From NCBI GenBank assembly GCA_022495005.1, contig JAGYXB010001753.1, positions 1,240,001 through 1,304,000 on the forward strand: DNA of 64,000 nucleotides, written 5' to 3'. How positions within the stretch are numbered: position 1 is the first letter of the stretch; each line of letters starts with the position of its first letter. This document shows positions 30,764-42,900 of the stretch, piece after piece. The position numbers and the translations under genes were made by a program. A model generated the notes under the pieces. That model did no database searches, was not told where the DNA came from, and saw nothing but the letters and a program-made list of their open reading frames with translations. Source of the stretch: Rhyacophila brunnea. Lineage: Eukaryota > Arthropoda > Insecta > Trichoptera > Rhyacophilidae.

Positions 30764-31085
30764 ACCACAGAACAGATTAATGAATAGAATTCAGATAGGC
30801 TATACCCCAATACACGACATTTTGAAGCAGGGTGAGTGTCCTACGAAAATGAAACAAACATTATAGACGTGCAATTGTGTGTATTGTAACCTTCAAATAC
30901 ACTAATATTGAATGAGCGCCAGTGCATACGTAAACCGAGAGCAGTTGTCAGAACGAAGGATAAGCGTATTCTTAACACGTGTTTAAGTTTATCCCATATT
31001 CGTCGACACTCGAGATCGGTTGCCTGTCACTCAGTTACGCAGTCCACACCCAATAGGTATTTCTTATGACATTAATTCTGCATTC
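30764..31085 (+). repeat. About 310-bp dispersed repeat, copy 1
   Basis: Starts CACAGAACAGATTAATGAAT, then ATAGGCTATA, GAAGCAGGGT, TAAACCGAGAGCAG and AGTTTATCCC, and ends near GGTATTTCTTATGACATT. Same order as 43,548-43,855 and 56,662-56,972. Class unknown: no TIR, tRNA box or tail is evident. Confidence 0.68.
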
Positions 31086-31194
31086 TCTGGGATGAACCAA
31101 TCAATATAATATACATAGTTACTCTTTTTTTATTCGGTACCTACCCCATTTGTGAAATATCAATGAATTCCTCGCGTTTATTTATTTTATTAAG

Positions 31195-31535
31195 CCTATA
31201 CCTCAGTTGAGGCATGGTCTAAAAAGATCGTGGCTAGGCGATGCGCGGATTGTGCAAATGACGTGTGCCGAACGAAATATAATTTGTCATATAAATCCAA
31301 CATGCGTCCATTTAATATTCTGTTTATTGTTCTATTAGTAACAATAATAATATATTCTTTGACATTTTTTTCTTTTTCAAGTAAATGGGTAACGTTTTTA
31401 GTCATCTTTACACGATTTAAGAATTAATACCCTCGTCGCCATCACGAAACAAGTTGACGTGTTCACAGCTCGACGTTCGCTCTCCGATTGAAAATTATTT
31501 ACCGTTTCACTGAAGTTCCGTGTTAAGAACGACCC
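31195..31535 (-). repeat. Dispersed repeat, copy 2 (inverted pair with 25.2 kb)
   Basis: Reverse-complement counterpart of 25,197-25,610. On the minus strand a 69-codon frame (31,405-31,196) starts MTKNVTHLLEKEKNVKEY and includes VRHTSFAQSAHRLATI. The same start is present but broken in copy 1. No family recognised, so coding status is uncertain. Confidence 0.68.
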
Positions 31536-32042
31536 AGTAAATAACAATACTTTGAACCAATGACTAATAAATCATCATTTTAATTTTAATTATTTCTCAG
31601 TGTTCATGATTCTTTTCTAAGTTAGTAGGTACCTACTATGTGTTGCATTTTAGCTGATTTGTATTGCAATTAACATTACTAATTAAATTATTGTAATAAT
31701 GTGGGCGTTGGCCGACGAAGTGAATTAATATTCTAGAGAAAATACAGACACCGTATTAGTACACCCAATCGTCTTTGATTAAAACTATATAATATGTACA
31801 TTTATTAGATTCTCACTACCTAATAAACGTTACATGATATCTATAAAAAGGTATCAATCGATAATGTCGCCATTTTTACCGCTTTGATGCTATGTCGTTG
31901 ATTTGATTCGTTGCTGAGTATAATATAATATACATTGAAATACTTGCTGTAATATGCAAATTTTATTTTGTCTTTATGTTGTCAATTTCCGTTTTAATCA
32001 CATAATAACGGAAACAGGCAGTTTTTAAGCGAAATTAGTAGT
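31536..32042. other. Gene-free AT-rich stretch
   Basis: I see no gene, repeat family or structured element. Confidence 0.5.
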
Positions 32043-32495
32043 GAACATTATATTATTTAGAAGAACACTAACTGAGAGAGTATATCACAACCAATAGAAA
32101 AAACTTTTTTGAAAAAAGTAAGCCAACCGGTCGGGAATCGAACCCGGCATCTCCAACGGGTAAACGCCCCAAACTAGTCGCATTCAGCCATTATGCTACG
32201 GAAGACATACTAATGACGACAAATATTCAAGCTATTGGCTATTAAATACCTACCACTCAGCGCTCTTCGAAATCATGTTATGCGACTAGTTTGGGGCGTT
32301 TACCCGTTGGAGATGCCGGGTTCGATTCCCGACCGGTTGGCTTACTTTTTTCAAAAAAGTTTTTTCTATTGGTTGTGATATACTCTCTCAGTTAGTGTTC
32401 TTCTAAATAATATAATGTTCAATAATCAGAATGATATATTCTTAAATCTTGTGAATTATTCGTTTGAATAAAAGAAATAGTTAATTAAGAAATTA
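32043..32495. repeat. Perfect 141-bp inverted duplication of SINE A
   Basis: 32,043-32,183 and 32,280-32,420 are exact reverse complements over all 141 bases, with a 96-base spacer. The right arm reads forward: B box GGTTCGATTCCCGACC, then the TTTTTTCAAAAAAGTTTTTT spacer, followed outside the arm by the family A tail to about 32,495. The left arm has the fuller tRNA-like head (TAGCATAATGGCTGAATGC) but no tail. Neither is a functional tRNA. Confidence 0.9.
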
Positions 32496-33154
32496 GTAGT
32501 GTTTGAAAAACCTATACACAAATCAGTTGAGCCCTCGCAGAGCACACAATGATGAAATTGCAATTTTAAACGGTCGTTTAGATAGGAGATATACAATTTA
32601 ATAAATCGTTTGTCATTAGTGAAACGTCACTATTCAACATAATAATTTAAATTACAATAATTATTAATTATTTTATATTACACCCTAATGAGGTGCATGT
32701 CCATATTTTGACTTATATAATAATATGCGTGCTGAACTGTAGAATTTTCACGTGACTTACGTTAATATGCACACCAAGACGACATTTTTTATACGGTGAA
32801 TACTTGCCATCTTTGATTTTAAATACTATAACTTATTTCACTAATATAAATATAATTGAAAAGTCTTTACGGAGGTGTCACCACTATACTGAATTAAAAT
32901 TCTTCGGAGAAAAAGGTAGAAATATATTCTCTGATATGCCGTGATAAGATAATGTGTTATCACTGATAACAGTTTTATTTCTATAGATAGAGGATACAGC
33001 CCGTTTATACATTATTAAAAGTGAGTTACTTTTTTTATTTTTTTATAACAACCAATGTCGGTAACAAGAAAGTCGAAGAGAAAGTATGTATATTAAGAAT
33101 AAAATTATAGATTTAACCTGTTTACCCGACGCTTTAGCGACGGCGTATCATAAC
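32496..33154. other. Gene-free AT-rich stretch
   Basis: I see no coding or repeat family member. Confidence 0.5.
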
Positions 33155-33465
33155 CATGGCCCCCACATCCTGAAGCAGGCCACCAGGCCAGGATCTTTGG
33201 CAGGCCCCCTACATATCACTAAGGTTATAGGCGACGCTGTATACTGTATAGTAACGTTTTCCAAATGGTGTTCGAGGTAAAACTAAGGGTATTCAGTATA
33301 TCGACAAACAATAATCAAAAATTGCATCGCACAACTGCATATTTTAAAACAATAACAACCTTGAAAAGACTTTTTTATAATTAGAACAAATTTGTGATGT
33401 GTATTTATTTCATTTATCTGGTTGATCCGCCACGCGGGGCCCCTCTGAGCCTGGGCCCCTAGGCT
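33155..33465. mobile_element. CATGGCCCCC element, copy 3, right end eroded
   Basis: Starts CATGGCCCCCACATCCTGAA, then GCCAGGATCTTTGGCAGG. Near 33,420-33,465 it has CCACGCGGGGCCCC and GGGCCCCTAGGC, matching the other end of copy 2 up to a break before the terminal repeat. Confidence 0.6.
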
Positions 33466-36400
33466 TTTGTGATAAAACCGTTAGTATCAAAAATATCCAA
33501 GATACCCTTTTTGTGTATATTTTTACGATGTTTATTTCAACCAAGAATATAAATTTTTGTATGGTTATCGGTTTACTAAATATCACCCAAAGACCGTTTT
33601 TAGCAGCCATTTTTTCTAGATGGCGACAATTTCACAATTATGAGATAATTGCACCGGGCAAATTCGTTATCAGCGGAAGAAATAACTGGGTAAAAAAAAT
33701 CTGTCCCGACATTTTACCAGCTCTCCCCCTTATCCGGCGGCCAGACCATTAGCAGACGACTTGATGTTTCTAGAGATTTAGAAAGAAAAGATGATTCTCG
33801 TTAGGTTAGGTACACGAGAAATTATTTTTCAGAATTTTCTAGATCGTCATTTCTTGATAAATCAGCAATGAGAATCTCGACAATCAGAGAAAATGTTACG
33901 AGGAATATGTCAAATAATTTCGCGGCCAAAAATTTAGCTTTAAAATAAGTATACAAAACGGATTTTTGTCGTTGTAAAAACAGTTAAAAACTTTCGAGTT
34001 TGATTTGAAACGGAATTAGTTAAAGTCACCTGTAGAAATTCAATGTTTTTCCGTGAATTTTTCCACAGTAAATTCTGAAGAAATACAACAATTATTGCAA
34101 AAAGTTTTTAATTACTTAGTAGATTTATTAATATTAATCAATTAATTGTTAAGCGACTCATGGGCCTACCTGTACAACAAAGCCATCACATATAAGTTAG
34201 ATTATTTGGTTGTTTCTAACAGTAAAGATTTCATAATTTAAAAAAATATTATATAGGTAATACACAAAATTGTATCGAATGGTACTTGGGTATATCGATA
34301 TTTCCGAGGCAATTTTCAAAGGGACATTTTCAAAACCACTGCCCGATTGTACAATCATGATTGTTAAATTATCTTTTTTTATCAAGCAATTACGTATGGA
34401 AAACAATTAAAACTATAACACGCAACTTACAAAAAAATATGCTTAAGATATTTTTAGCAATATGAATAATTTCCGAAATATTCACAAAGGATGATATCCT
34501 ATTTTCAATAAGTTACGTTTTCGCATTCAATATTTGTACTGTGTTAGGATATTCCGGAGGCTATGTATTTCAAGTATTTTATGACCTGACCGTCATTAAG
34601 TTATCAACAAAAATTGGTTTCAAAATCTTGTCTATGGAGACTGGCTTTGTCTTATTAACCTACCTGTTCGTGGTTTTAAACCATAGAAGTATTAAATTCA
34701 AAGAGGGGCAAGGGCTTTCTCATACAGCTGAATGAAGCAGGCCAACAATAGTCGATAACTTACTAAAAATAGCGACGCGATAAAAAAAAATCAGGGCATC
34801 ACAGAGGATTTACTTTGGTCATTATAATGTACCCATATAATATAATGTTAACATTCAAATTTTGCCACAAATTGATTACCAGCCCGCCCCACCATACTTT
34901 TTCGCCATACTAGCCGGCTTCACCATACTTTCATATAACCTGCCGCCCCTAGTTTTAAACATTGTAATATTGTTCCTCAGGGCTAGCGGTAAAACGCAAA
35001 ATATACCTAAACATGAGATGTCGATGGTGATATGTTTTACTACAATGTCCAAATGTGGTATCATATCTATGTTAGGTACTAAAGTTCCCACCACCACCTG
35101 TCATGTATGTACAGCCGTGGATATGCACGGCCGCCTTCCATGACGATATAAACGTGTCTGAAAAAAGTGATTTTAAGTGCCCATTCCGTCCGGAGACGGA
35201 GCCGCACGGGACTGATGCTGCAACCATGCACCGTAGTGCTTAGGAAGTTAAGAATGGAAAAAAATAGCCTGGCTCTGCTGTCCGCTAACGTTAAGCGCCC
35301 TATGTATCCACATACGGAGTGTCACGAGTTGAAATGGATGAGTCTACAGAGGAGTCGGGACTATTCCACTCTCCATACGACGCTGCAAATCTCCCGAATG
35401 ATCCCTTTTAGCAGTAAGTAATCACTAAGGCGATAGAAAATCCCTTAATCCTCCGTGGTTAACATAGACAATTTAACCTATTACCTACAACCTATTTATA
35501 GTAGGTCTTGATATTGATAGTATCTTATATATTGATAGTAAGTATCTACGGATGCTCATTTATCTATGAAGCTAAGTTATACAGTCTCTCTTCGGTGAGA
35601 GTTCCCTCGTGGTTGAGAATCGTGATCACCCTAAAATGCAGTCATCTTCTGCGCAACCCTCAACACCCTCCGCCCCTCACCGTCCTCTGCTTCTCTTAAT
35701 ACCGAGTGAAGACTACCCCCAGTAAGCTCCTTTAGAAAATACGTTCGTAGTTCGTTTTTTTTTGCCGACAGGTTCGCCACTGCTGGTACGCCACTGGCGC
35801 TGATCGAAAAATTCCTACTGTCGCATGAAAATTCAGAAGCTTCCAAACTTTTTTGATTCATGCATGCAAGCAAGCTTGCAACTGCAGGATAATAGGTACA
35901 TGTTTACCCATTCATGGCCGCGATACTTACTGTCAACAGTAAATCCATGCACGTGTAAACGGGATATAAATCTGAAAAATCATGCATTGGCGTAAAACCC
36001 ACTTAACGCAGCAAGTGGGGCTCTCGCCCAAAATTTCACAAGTGGCGCGTAAATCAACGAAAATACAACGTAATCAAATACGCCAGCGCACACTGGATTT
36101 GACGACGCATTATGCCCGCCTGCCCCATGAGTCATCGTTTTTTTGCTTCTCGGCGATACGAATTAACGAAAATACAACGTAGTCCATTCATTGAAAATGG
36201 CGAGCAAAATCACGCTCCTCGAAGCGTCGTCGATGCGACGGGCGAGAAGCCATTATTTAAGAACAGCGAACTCTTTGTTTAGTTATTGCGTGTCCGATTT
36301 TAATTACAAGCCCCGAGAAATTTAATAATATTTTTATTGCTTTGTTATGAGAGACGATGATAATAATAATTATTTTGTGCTGCTTGAGCCCCTTATTACA

Positions 36401-39095
36401 TGGGTGAAGGGTAATGCGCGGGTGGGAGGGGGCCTACTCAGTAGTGAGCGCACCGAGCGCTTTCTTGGTGGGCTTTATGCCAAGGGTTAAGATACAATGG
36501 TAGGTCACTTTTGAAAAAGATACTATACAGGCGTCCAAATGCACTACATGCTAGTTTGGTTCTGCGAGCCACAGCCAATTGACATTAAAACAAATTTTGT
36601 TGTCCAATATAGTCCCGCTCGATTTGAGTGCCATTGTTGAGGGTCGCTTTTGGTCCAGCAATGTCGTTTCAATACTCGCATTACATTTTTTCATACCGAG
36701 CTAGACATTAATGAACGCCCCATGGATATTATAATATATATTTATAGACTCAAAAATATGCAATATTTGTATTTAAGAGAGCGTCCGCTATAGATAAGAT
36801 AATATCTTTACAGTTGAGTACACAATACACGGCTTACATAGTATCGCAGCGGGCTACTTGGGTGTAAGAGTTTAACAGCTTTACGTATTTTTATAAAAAA
36901 AAAGTATGCCTTATGCAGGGGTTCACAAACTTTTTCGTCAAGGTAAATAAATATAAATTGTTTTTAAAAATTAAAATACATTTTATCTAATGATATTGGA
37001 TTTGTATAACAGTTTAGAAAAATACGTGATTTAAACTCATCGCTCAATTTTATGTCGTCACTGAACTATTGAAATTTTATTGAATTAGTGTGTCGTTGTC
37101 ATTAGTATGTACCTACTTATTCATTAGTAGTAATATCATGTTATATTCTCATTTCCCGTAAGTATACCTGAGAAGCGTGCTCTTTTTCTCAGTTCTCCAC
37201 AGCCTACCTCTTTCCAAAAGTCATCCTTCGCCACTGCTTTCTGTTGAGGCGATCATATAGCAATTAGATCGTCTTAACGCATGTTATGATCGGTTCGTGA
37301 CAAGCATTGTCTTTTGTTCAACTTGGTCGCTACACCAAACTGTCTTCTCTCGTATTTTTGTACCTGAAATGTTACCGCAAACCATTGGCTGTTTGAACAA
37401 GTAACAAGTTACTGATTGTATTTACTTGCTACCTATATAATATTATTGTCTGATCACATGATTATTTTTTTAGATTGTGTGGGCCGTGATATAAAAAAGT
37501 TTGGGAAGCATTAGACTTGGAATCACAAAGTTTTTCGTCAAAGGGACAATTTTAAAATCAAAAATATTTGGCGGCCGCTTTTGTATTTCTTTTGTAAATA
37601 TTTTCTGTTTTTAAAAAACATAAGGCAAACAAATAAAAAAAAATCATTGTGTAAACTTATATTTTTAACTAAATATACATTTTTATTACTCTTATTAATA
37701 TACTAAAAAATAATCGTCGCCCCAAGAGCAAAAGGGCACTTGTGCATAAATTTAATTTTGAGAAAAACGCATTTTAAGTGTTTTTGGAATGAAAAAAAAT
37801 CGTTTCCTGATTCGAATTCTCGTGACGAGATCAGAACTTTTTATTACTGCTAATCTGATGGATGCTTTACATTTAGTGTATTTCTTTATATAATAGTTTT
37901 ATGGTAATTTTTGTTTAACTGGGAGGATATCTGTATGAATGTGTGAGCATGTGAACATTTTAATATGTACTTGACATTAAATGAATACCTACATAGCTAA
38001 AAATATTTATAGTCGCCCTCATGCAATGCACATTTCGCATTTATATGGACAGATCAGCTCTGGTGTATTCCTACTATATGGCGATTCGGGACCAAACTCA
38101 GTGGTTAATTATTGCGGAAAAATAATATTATTTCCCTCGATTTTCACGGTCATAGATTTTACATGAATCCACAACTCAATAGATCAAAGCCACACTAGTT
38201 CAAGTACATCTAATTGAACGTATTACGAAATAAAATAAAATGATAGCATTAAAAACAGATACAACCTTTGTATGCAAATCAGACGATTCGGATTTATGCA
38301 TAACGAAATCCAATAGTGCGGAAAATTATACCGGAAGGAAGGAAGCTATCGTCGATGATTATTACGCCAGGTCAAGTTCGAAGGCTTATACTTTATAGCT
38401 TAGCCGAGGCTAAGTAAATCACAGATACAACAAACGAATTAATGATACACATATCTACTTCAACAGGGCTATTCCAACGTAGAACACAATAACGCGTTTC
38501 CGTAACACGTATATTCCAAGTTAACACTTCACAGCCGCACATGCGCCATGCCAATTACATTTTTTTTAACGTTTGTTTAACCTAAAAAAGAACTGGAATT
38601 ACAAATTCGCCATATCTCGGTTAGTTTTATTGTTGTATTATATATGGCGTTTATAATAATATCATACTACATTGACCAAAAAAACGTTACGCCTGACAGT
38701 TAATATCCCGGGTTAATTCTCGGAATACGGCGTAGCACATTTATCACTTTTTTAAATTGATTTTTGAGTTAATGTTAAAATAGCCCTGCAAGTACCGTCT
38801 TATTCTATCGAACGTTGGCATCCGATTTGCTGTGCATCCATCATATTGTATTCTGGGCCGGGCGTGTCGGATAACCAACACATTGGACATTGAGCAACTT
38901 ACGGAGGTTGCGTGGCCAATAGAGTCTCCTCTCTACGTCACTGATGCTGTCTACATTTCCTTGAATATTATGAGCTGGAGTAAATTATAGGTACCTATTG
39001 TGGAAAATATGGCTGAAGTACGTCGCCCTTCTGCGCTTAATTCTCTTGTCCTTAACCATCGTGTAAATTGTAAATGAATGTAAACGCTGACTATG
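33466..39095. other. Long stretch without a recognised gene
   Basis: No CDS can be supported. 34.87-34.99 kb has a repeated CCATACTTT..CGCCATACT motif. 35.06-35.43 kb has two short, broken, coding-like frames. 36.05-36.18 kb has a direct repeat of AACGAAAATACAACGTA. A hAT-type left end, CAGGGGTTCACAAACTTTTT, is at 36,916, and a possible right end (AAAAAAGTTTGGGAAGCATT) is near 37,505. The N-lobe exons of Atg1 would be expected on the plus strand here or further upstream, and I did not find them. Confidence 0.45.
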
Positions 39096-39278
39096 AGACC
39101 TGTTTCACACTGGACACCGGTGTGGCGCCACCGGCGTGGTGAGATTCCGCATTTACACATAACTGAATGGGCACGTTCAGACTGGAACACACGGGTGTCG
39201 CGTTCATTTATAATGTAAATATGCGGGAATCTCGCCACGACGGTGGCGCCACACAGGTGTCCTGTGTGAAACAGGTCT
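39096..39278. mobile_element. Palindromic MITE, about 60-bp arms
   Basis: Left arm AGACCTGTTTCACACTGGAC, then ACCGGTGTGGCGCCACCGG. The right arm is its near-complement, ending GTGTGAAACAGGTCT. Short centre; no coding. The TSD is unclear (TATG left, TAGA right). Confidence 0.74.
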
Positions 39279-39530
39279 TAGATATCTATAGTGTTATTGA
39301 CTTGGTTGTAAACGTGTGTTCTTATCTTTATACGTAATTAGGGTAACAATAAAGAAATTAAGTCATGTATGCATAGATAAGTCGTAATAAAATTTATATA
39401 ACAAACTTAAACTATATTTTATACAATCAACATTCATAACAGTAAATGAGTTTCATAATAATTTCAAATTGCTTCTCTCAGAGCGGAGTGAAGGTTGCCC
39501 TGGTAAACCCCTTCACTTAGTCCTGTAATT

Positions 39531-39695
39531 AGGTAGGGTGCAGGTGGCTTAATTGGTAAAGCACGTCGGCGGATTTTTCTTCCTTACCTATACTTATTAG
39601 GTGTTTCCGAAATATAAATAATGATATGTGTATTGAAGAATGTTACATTCTTAAATTTTATGAATAATTCGTTGAATAAAAAAAATAGTTTAATT
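39531..39695 (+). repeat. tRNA-derived SINE, family A, internally deleted
   Basis: The tRNA-like 5' head (GGTGGCTTAATTGGTAAAGCA) is present but the B box is missing. The body and tail GAATAATTCGTTGAATAAAA follow directly. It ends about 75 bases before the first visible Atg1 exon. Confidence 0.68.
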
Positions 39696-39770
39696 ACGTA
39701 TCTTATCATTTCTAAATGATTATGATTTTCCGACAAATTGTATTGAAACTCTCCTATTTTTGTCCCTCAG

Positions 39771-39987
39771 TACTGCAATGGCGGAGACCTGGCCGATTAC
39801 CTGAGCGCTATGGGCACGCTGAGCGAGGACACGATCCGGCTGTTCGTGCGGCAGCTGGCCGGAGCGATGCGCGCACTTCACGCCAAAGGCGTGGTGCACC
39901 GGGACCTCAAGCCGCAGAACATCCTGCTGGCACACGCGGCGACTGCCAGACACCACCCCCAGCCCAGCGAGATCCGCCTCAAGATCG
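39771..39987 (+). CDS. Atg1: Atg1 exon a (kinase V-VIb)
   Basis: Acceptor CCCTCAG before 39,771; donor GTGAGT after 39,987 (phase 1). Encodes [11 protein letters not shown] through [11 protein letters not shown] to IRLKI. The clean phase-0 start implies an upstream exon. Confidence 0.94.
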
Positions 39988-42900
39988 GTGAGTGCTTGCA
40001 AATAATTCAATTATGTAATTACGCCCACGGTGGCCCCGCGGCTTAAGCGTTGGGTCCCAGGTTCGAATCCTGGGTCTGGCAAGTACACATATTGTTTTTA
40101 ATTTGTGTGTGAGTCAGGGTATGGACCTAATAGGTTGAGCAAGTGGCTGACATCCATTTCCCGTAAAAAACAAAATCTGTTAATACAAACCTCTACTCTG
40201 TGGACGCCCATATGATCATATTAGGATCGGACATGGTCGGAAAATTTCGCTTACCTGCAATATAGATTTTGCTCTAATAAATAGGGAGTGGTAGTGATTC
40301 TAGGACATTTTTAGTAGTGAATTGAAAATTTAACTATTGACCAGAGCTTCCCAACATGGACCCATTGGAGCCCAACCAGGAATGAAAAAAAATATTCTTT
40401 TAGGTGAATCAAAAATTATTTACTGAGATGAGATTAAAAACATGTCTAAGCCGGCTCTCACATCAAAACTCGTCTCGCCTGCAAACATGTCGAATACGTC
40501 GATGTGAAGTCATCGTTATTCGCAAAACACACATTGTCAAATGGAGCTCCGCAGATTGATTGAATGCGACTTTTTAGTTTGAAAAAAAAATCTACTGTTG
40601 CAATCGACAAGTTGCATGCTTCTCGGGCTGCGAGTAGAAGTTACGTGCGACTGTCACTGCGCAGATGTGCGCGGTGGTCTACATAATATGCAATTTAGGA
40701 TCAACGTTCTTGGAAGGTTTGATTTATGGCTGTGCGGCAGACGAGGCGAGTTTAGATGTGAAAGCCGGCTAAAAGACAGGATAGCGCAGCGCAAATGACA
40801 TGATAATACCATGCACATACAATAACTGTTCATGGTTGCAATATGTCATAGCAACTCGTACGTGTGCATCCCACCAGTGAGTATTTTAATTGCTAGAATC
40901 AAATTGTGAAGTGTCTGGGCATGGGAAATGTACACGGAAAAATACGGGAGTCGACTCGTCATAATCAATTTCACACAGGTCCTGTGTTAGTGGGAAACAC
41001 ATGGCATCTGGAGTATCTGGCCATGTATCTACAATGAGTTTTTCCAGGTTGTCGATTGGTTTGTAGTTAATATTTTATTGGTCAATATGTATATCATCAT
41101 TTTATATTTCAGCTGACTTCGGGTTTGCGAGGTTTCTTCAAGACGGCGTAATGGCAGCTACCCTCTGCGGATCCCCGATGTATATGGTAAGTAAAAATTG
41201 ATAAACAGCCAACATAAGTCTAGCTACATGTCAATTGCCGGTAGAGTGAATCTTGCTGATGTGTGACGAAAAAGCGTCATGATTGACGGATAGAATAATT
41301 ATCATCACCAGCCTAGTTTTCTTCACTCTTTTCGGTCCCTAGTTCTTCGCTGCCACATACATCGACTGAAATTTATAAGCATCGTCCAGCGAGTTTTAGG
41401 GCATACCTGTGGTTGTTGAAATATTCAATTCATTCCAAAATGGCGTCAAGTAAAATTGCAATTTTGGTTGGAATTTATACAATTTGTGATTGTTATATGA
41501 ATGTAGAAATTTCATCGAGAGAAATAGGAATAGGAAAAAGAGACGTTGCTGGATAAAACCATTGGTAATGCGACATAATATCATGGGAAATATGATGACA
41601 GTACTCAGCGACGCAGTGTGCATGCGTGATCTGGGCAGCGGCGCGGTTGCACATGCGCAGCATTTTTGGAATCATCCATAGTGATCAAAAAGTAGAACCA
41701 GTTGAACTACATTCACTTTTGATTCCGGATGATCACTTACGATGATTCATTGACGAATGTGCGTTTACACGGGTCACTGAGGATGATTCCTCCGCAATGA
41801 TCATGAAAAAAAAAACAAAAGTGAATCATGTAAACGGGGCTTTACCATTTCCTATAATGTATCAGATTAGCAGAATAGGTGAAATAGTATTGATTTGGCT
41901 GACATTTTCAATATAATTAATAGGTAGGTACTGTCCTTTAACGGAACTTGAACTTACTTGATAATTTATATCTCATAACATGTTTTAATGTTATAATTAT
42001 TATCAAATATATTTATTTATCTATTTCATGTTTGACGATTATTACAGGCACCCGAGGTGATAATGTCCATCCAGTACGACGCGAAGGCAGACCTCTGGAG
42101 TCTGGGCACCATCATCTTCCAGTGCCTCACCAGCAAGGCGCCCTTCCAGGCACACACCCCTCAGGCACTCAAGATGTTCTATGAGAAGAACGCTAACCTC
42201 TCACCAAAGTAAGGATTGACACTTCTTCTCAATGCCCCTTGGCCAGTTGCATAGTATCCATACATCTCTGCGAAGTCCGCTGCCTACATGTTTCCTGGGG
42301 CCCTATAGTAGTACTTATTAATATAAATTGGTTTATGCTAATGTACCGATTTTCAGATAAATAATAAAAAAGCAAATTTTAACCAACCTCTCAAATAATG
42401 AATGTCTTTACTTGTTTTAGACAGAGACAAAGCAAAATCGTATTGACTACCAATTATATAAACAAACACGAAAAACATGACACTAAAACATCCCTTATTG
42501 TGTTACATAAACTATCAAAACGAGATTGATATCTATTGTATGCATGCGTCGAATGAATGCTGGACGGACTAACTTGAGTAGCACTTTCCTTTTGGTACAC
42601 ATTTCAGAACATTCCCAGCCAAGAATTGACTGGTACGGTGACCTAGAGACTGGTTATCTCCATTCGTCATTTGAAATAACAAACAAGTGCTCCTGCCCTT
42701 GTCGGAGGCATCCCACTTGCTTTGTCAATTTTTAAACGCCGAATCCACAATAGTCTGTAATTTTTTATCCTTATCGTTAGTAATTTTATTATTTGTTGCA
42801 CAGAATTCCTGCCGGTACCAGCCCGGAGCTGACTGACCTGTTGATGGGTCTACTTCGAAGGAACGCCAGGGACCGGATGCCCTTCGACGTCTTCTTCAAT

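Noticed and set aside
25197..31535. Inverted 25.2/31.2-kb repeats as the ends of a Polinton-type element
   Set aside because: The 5.6 kb between them holds no polymerase, integrase or capsid-like coding, only smaller insertions.
34862..35143. Open frames on both strands with hydrophobic stretches
   Set aside because: No recognisable family, a repeated CCATACTTT motif inside, and competing frames on both strands.
35930..35960. ATGGATTTACTGTTGACA followed by GTAAGT on the minus strand as the missing LRR signal-peptide exon
   Set aside because: It ends in phase 0, whereas the exon at 25,193 needs two leftover bases. It is also too short and over 10 kb away.
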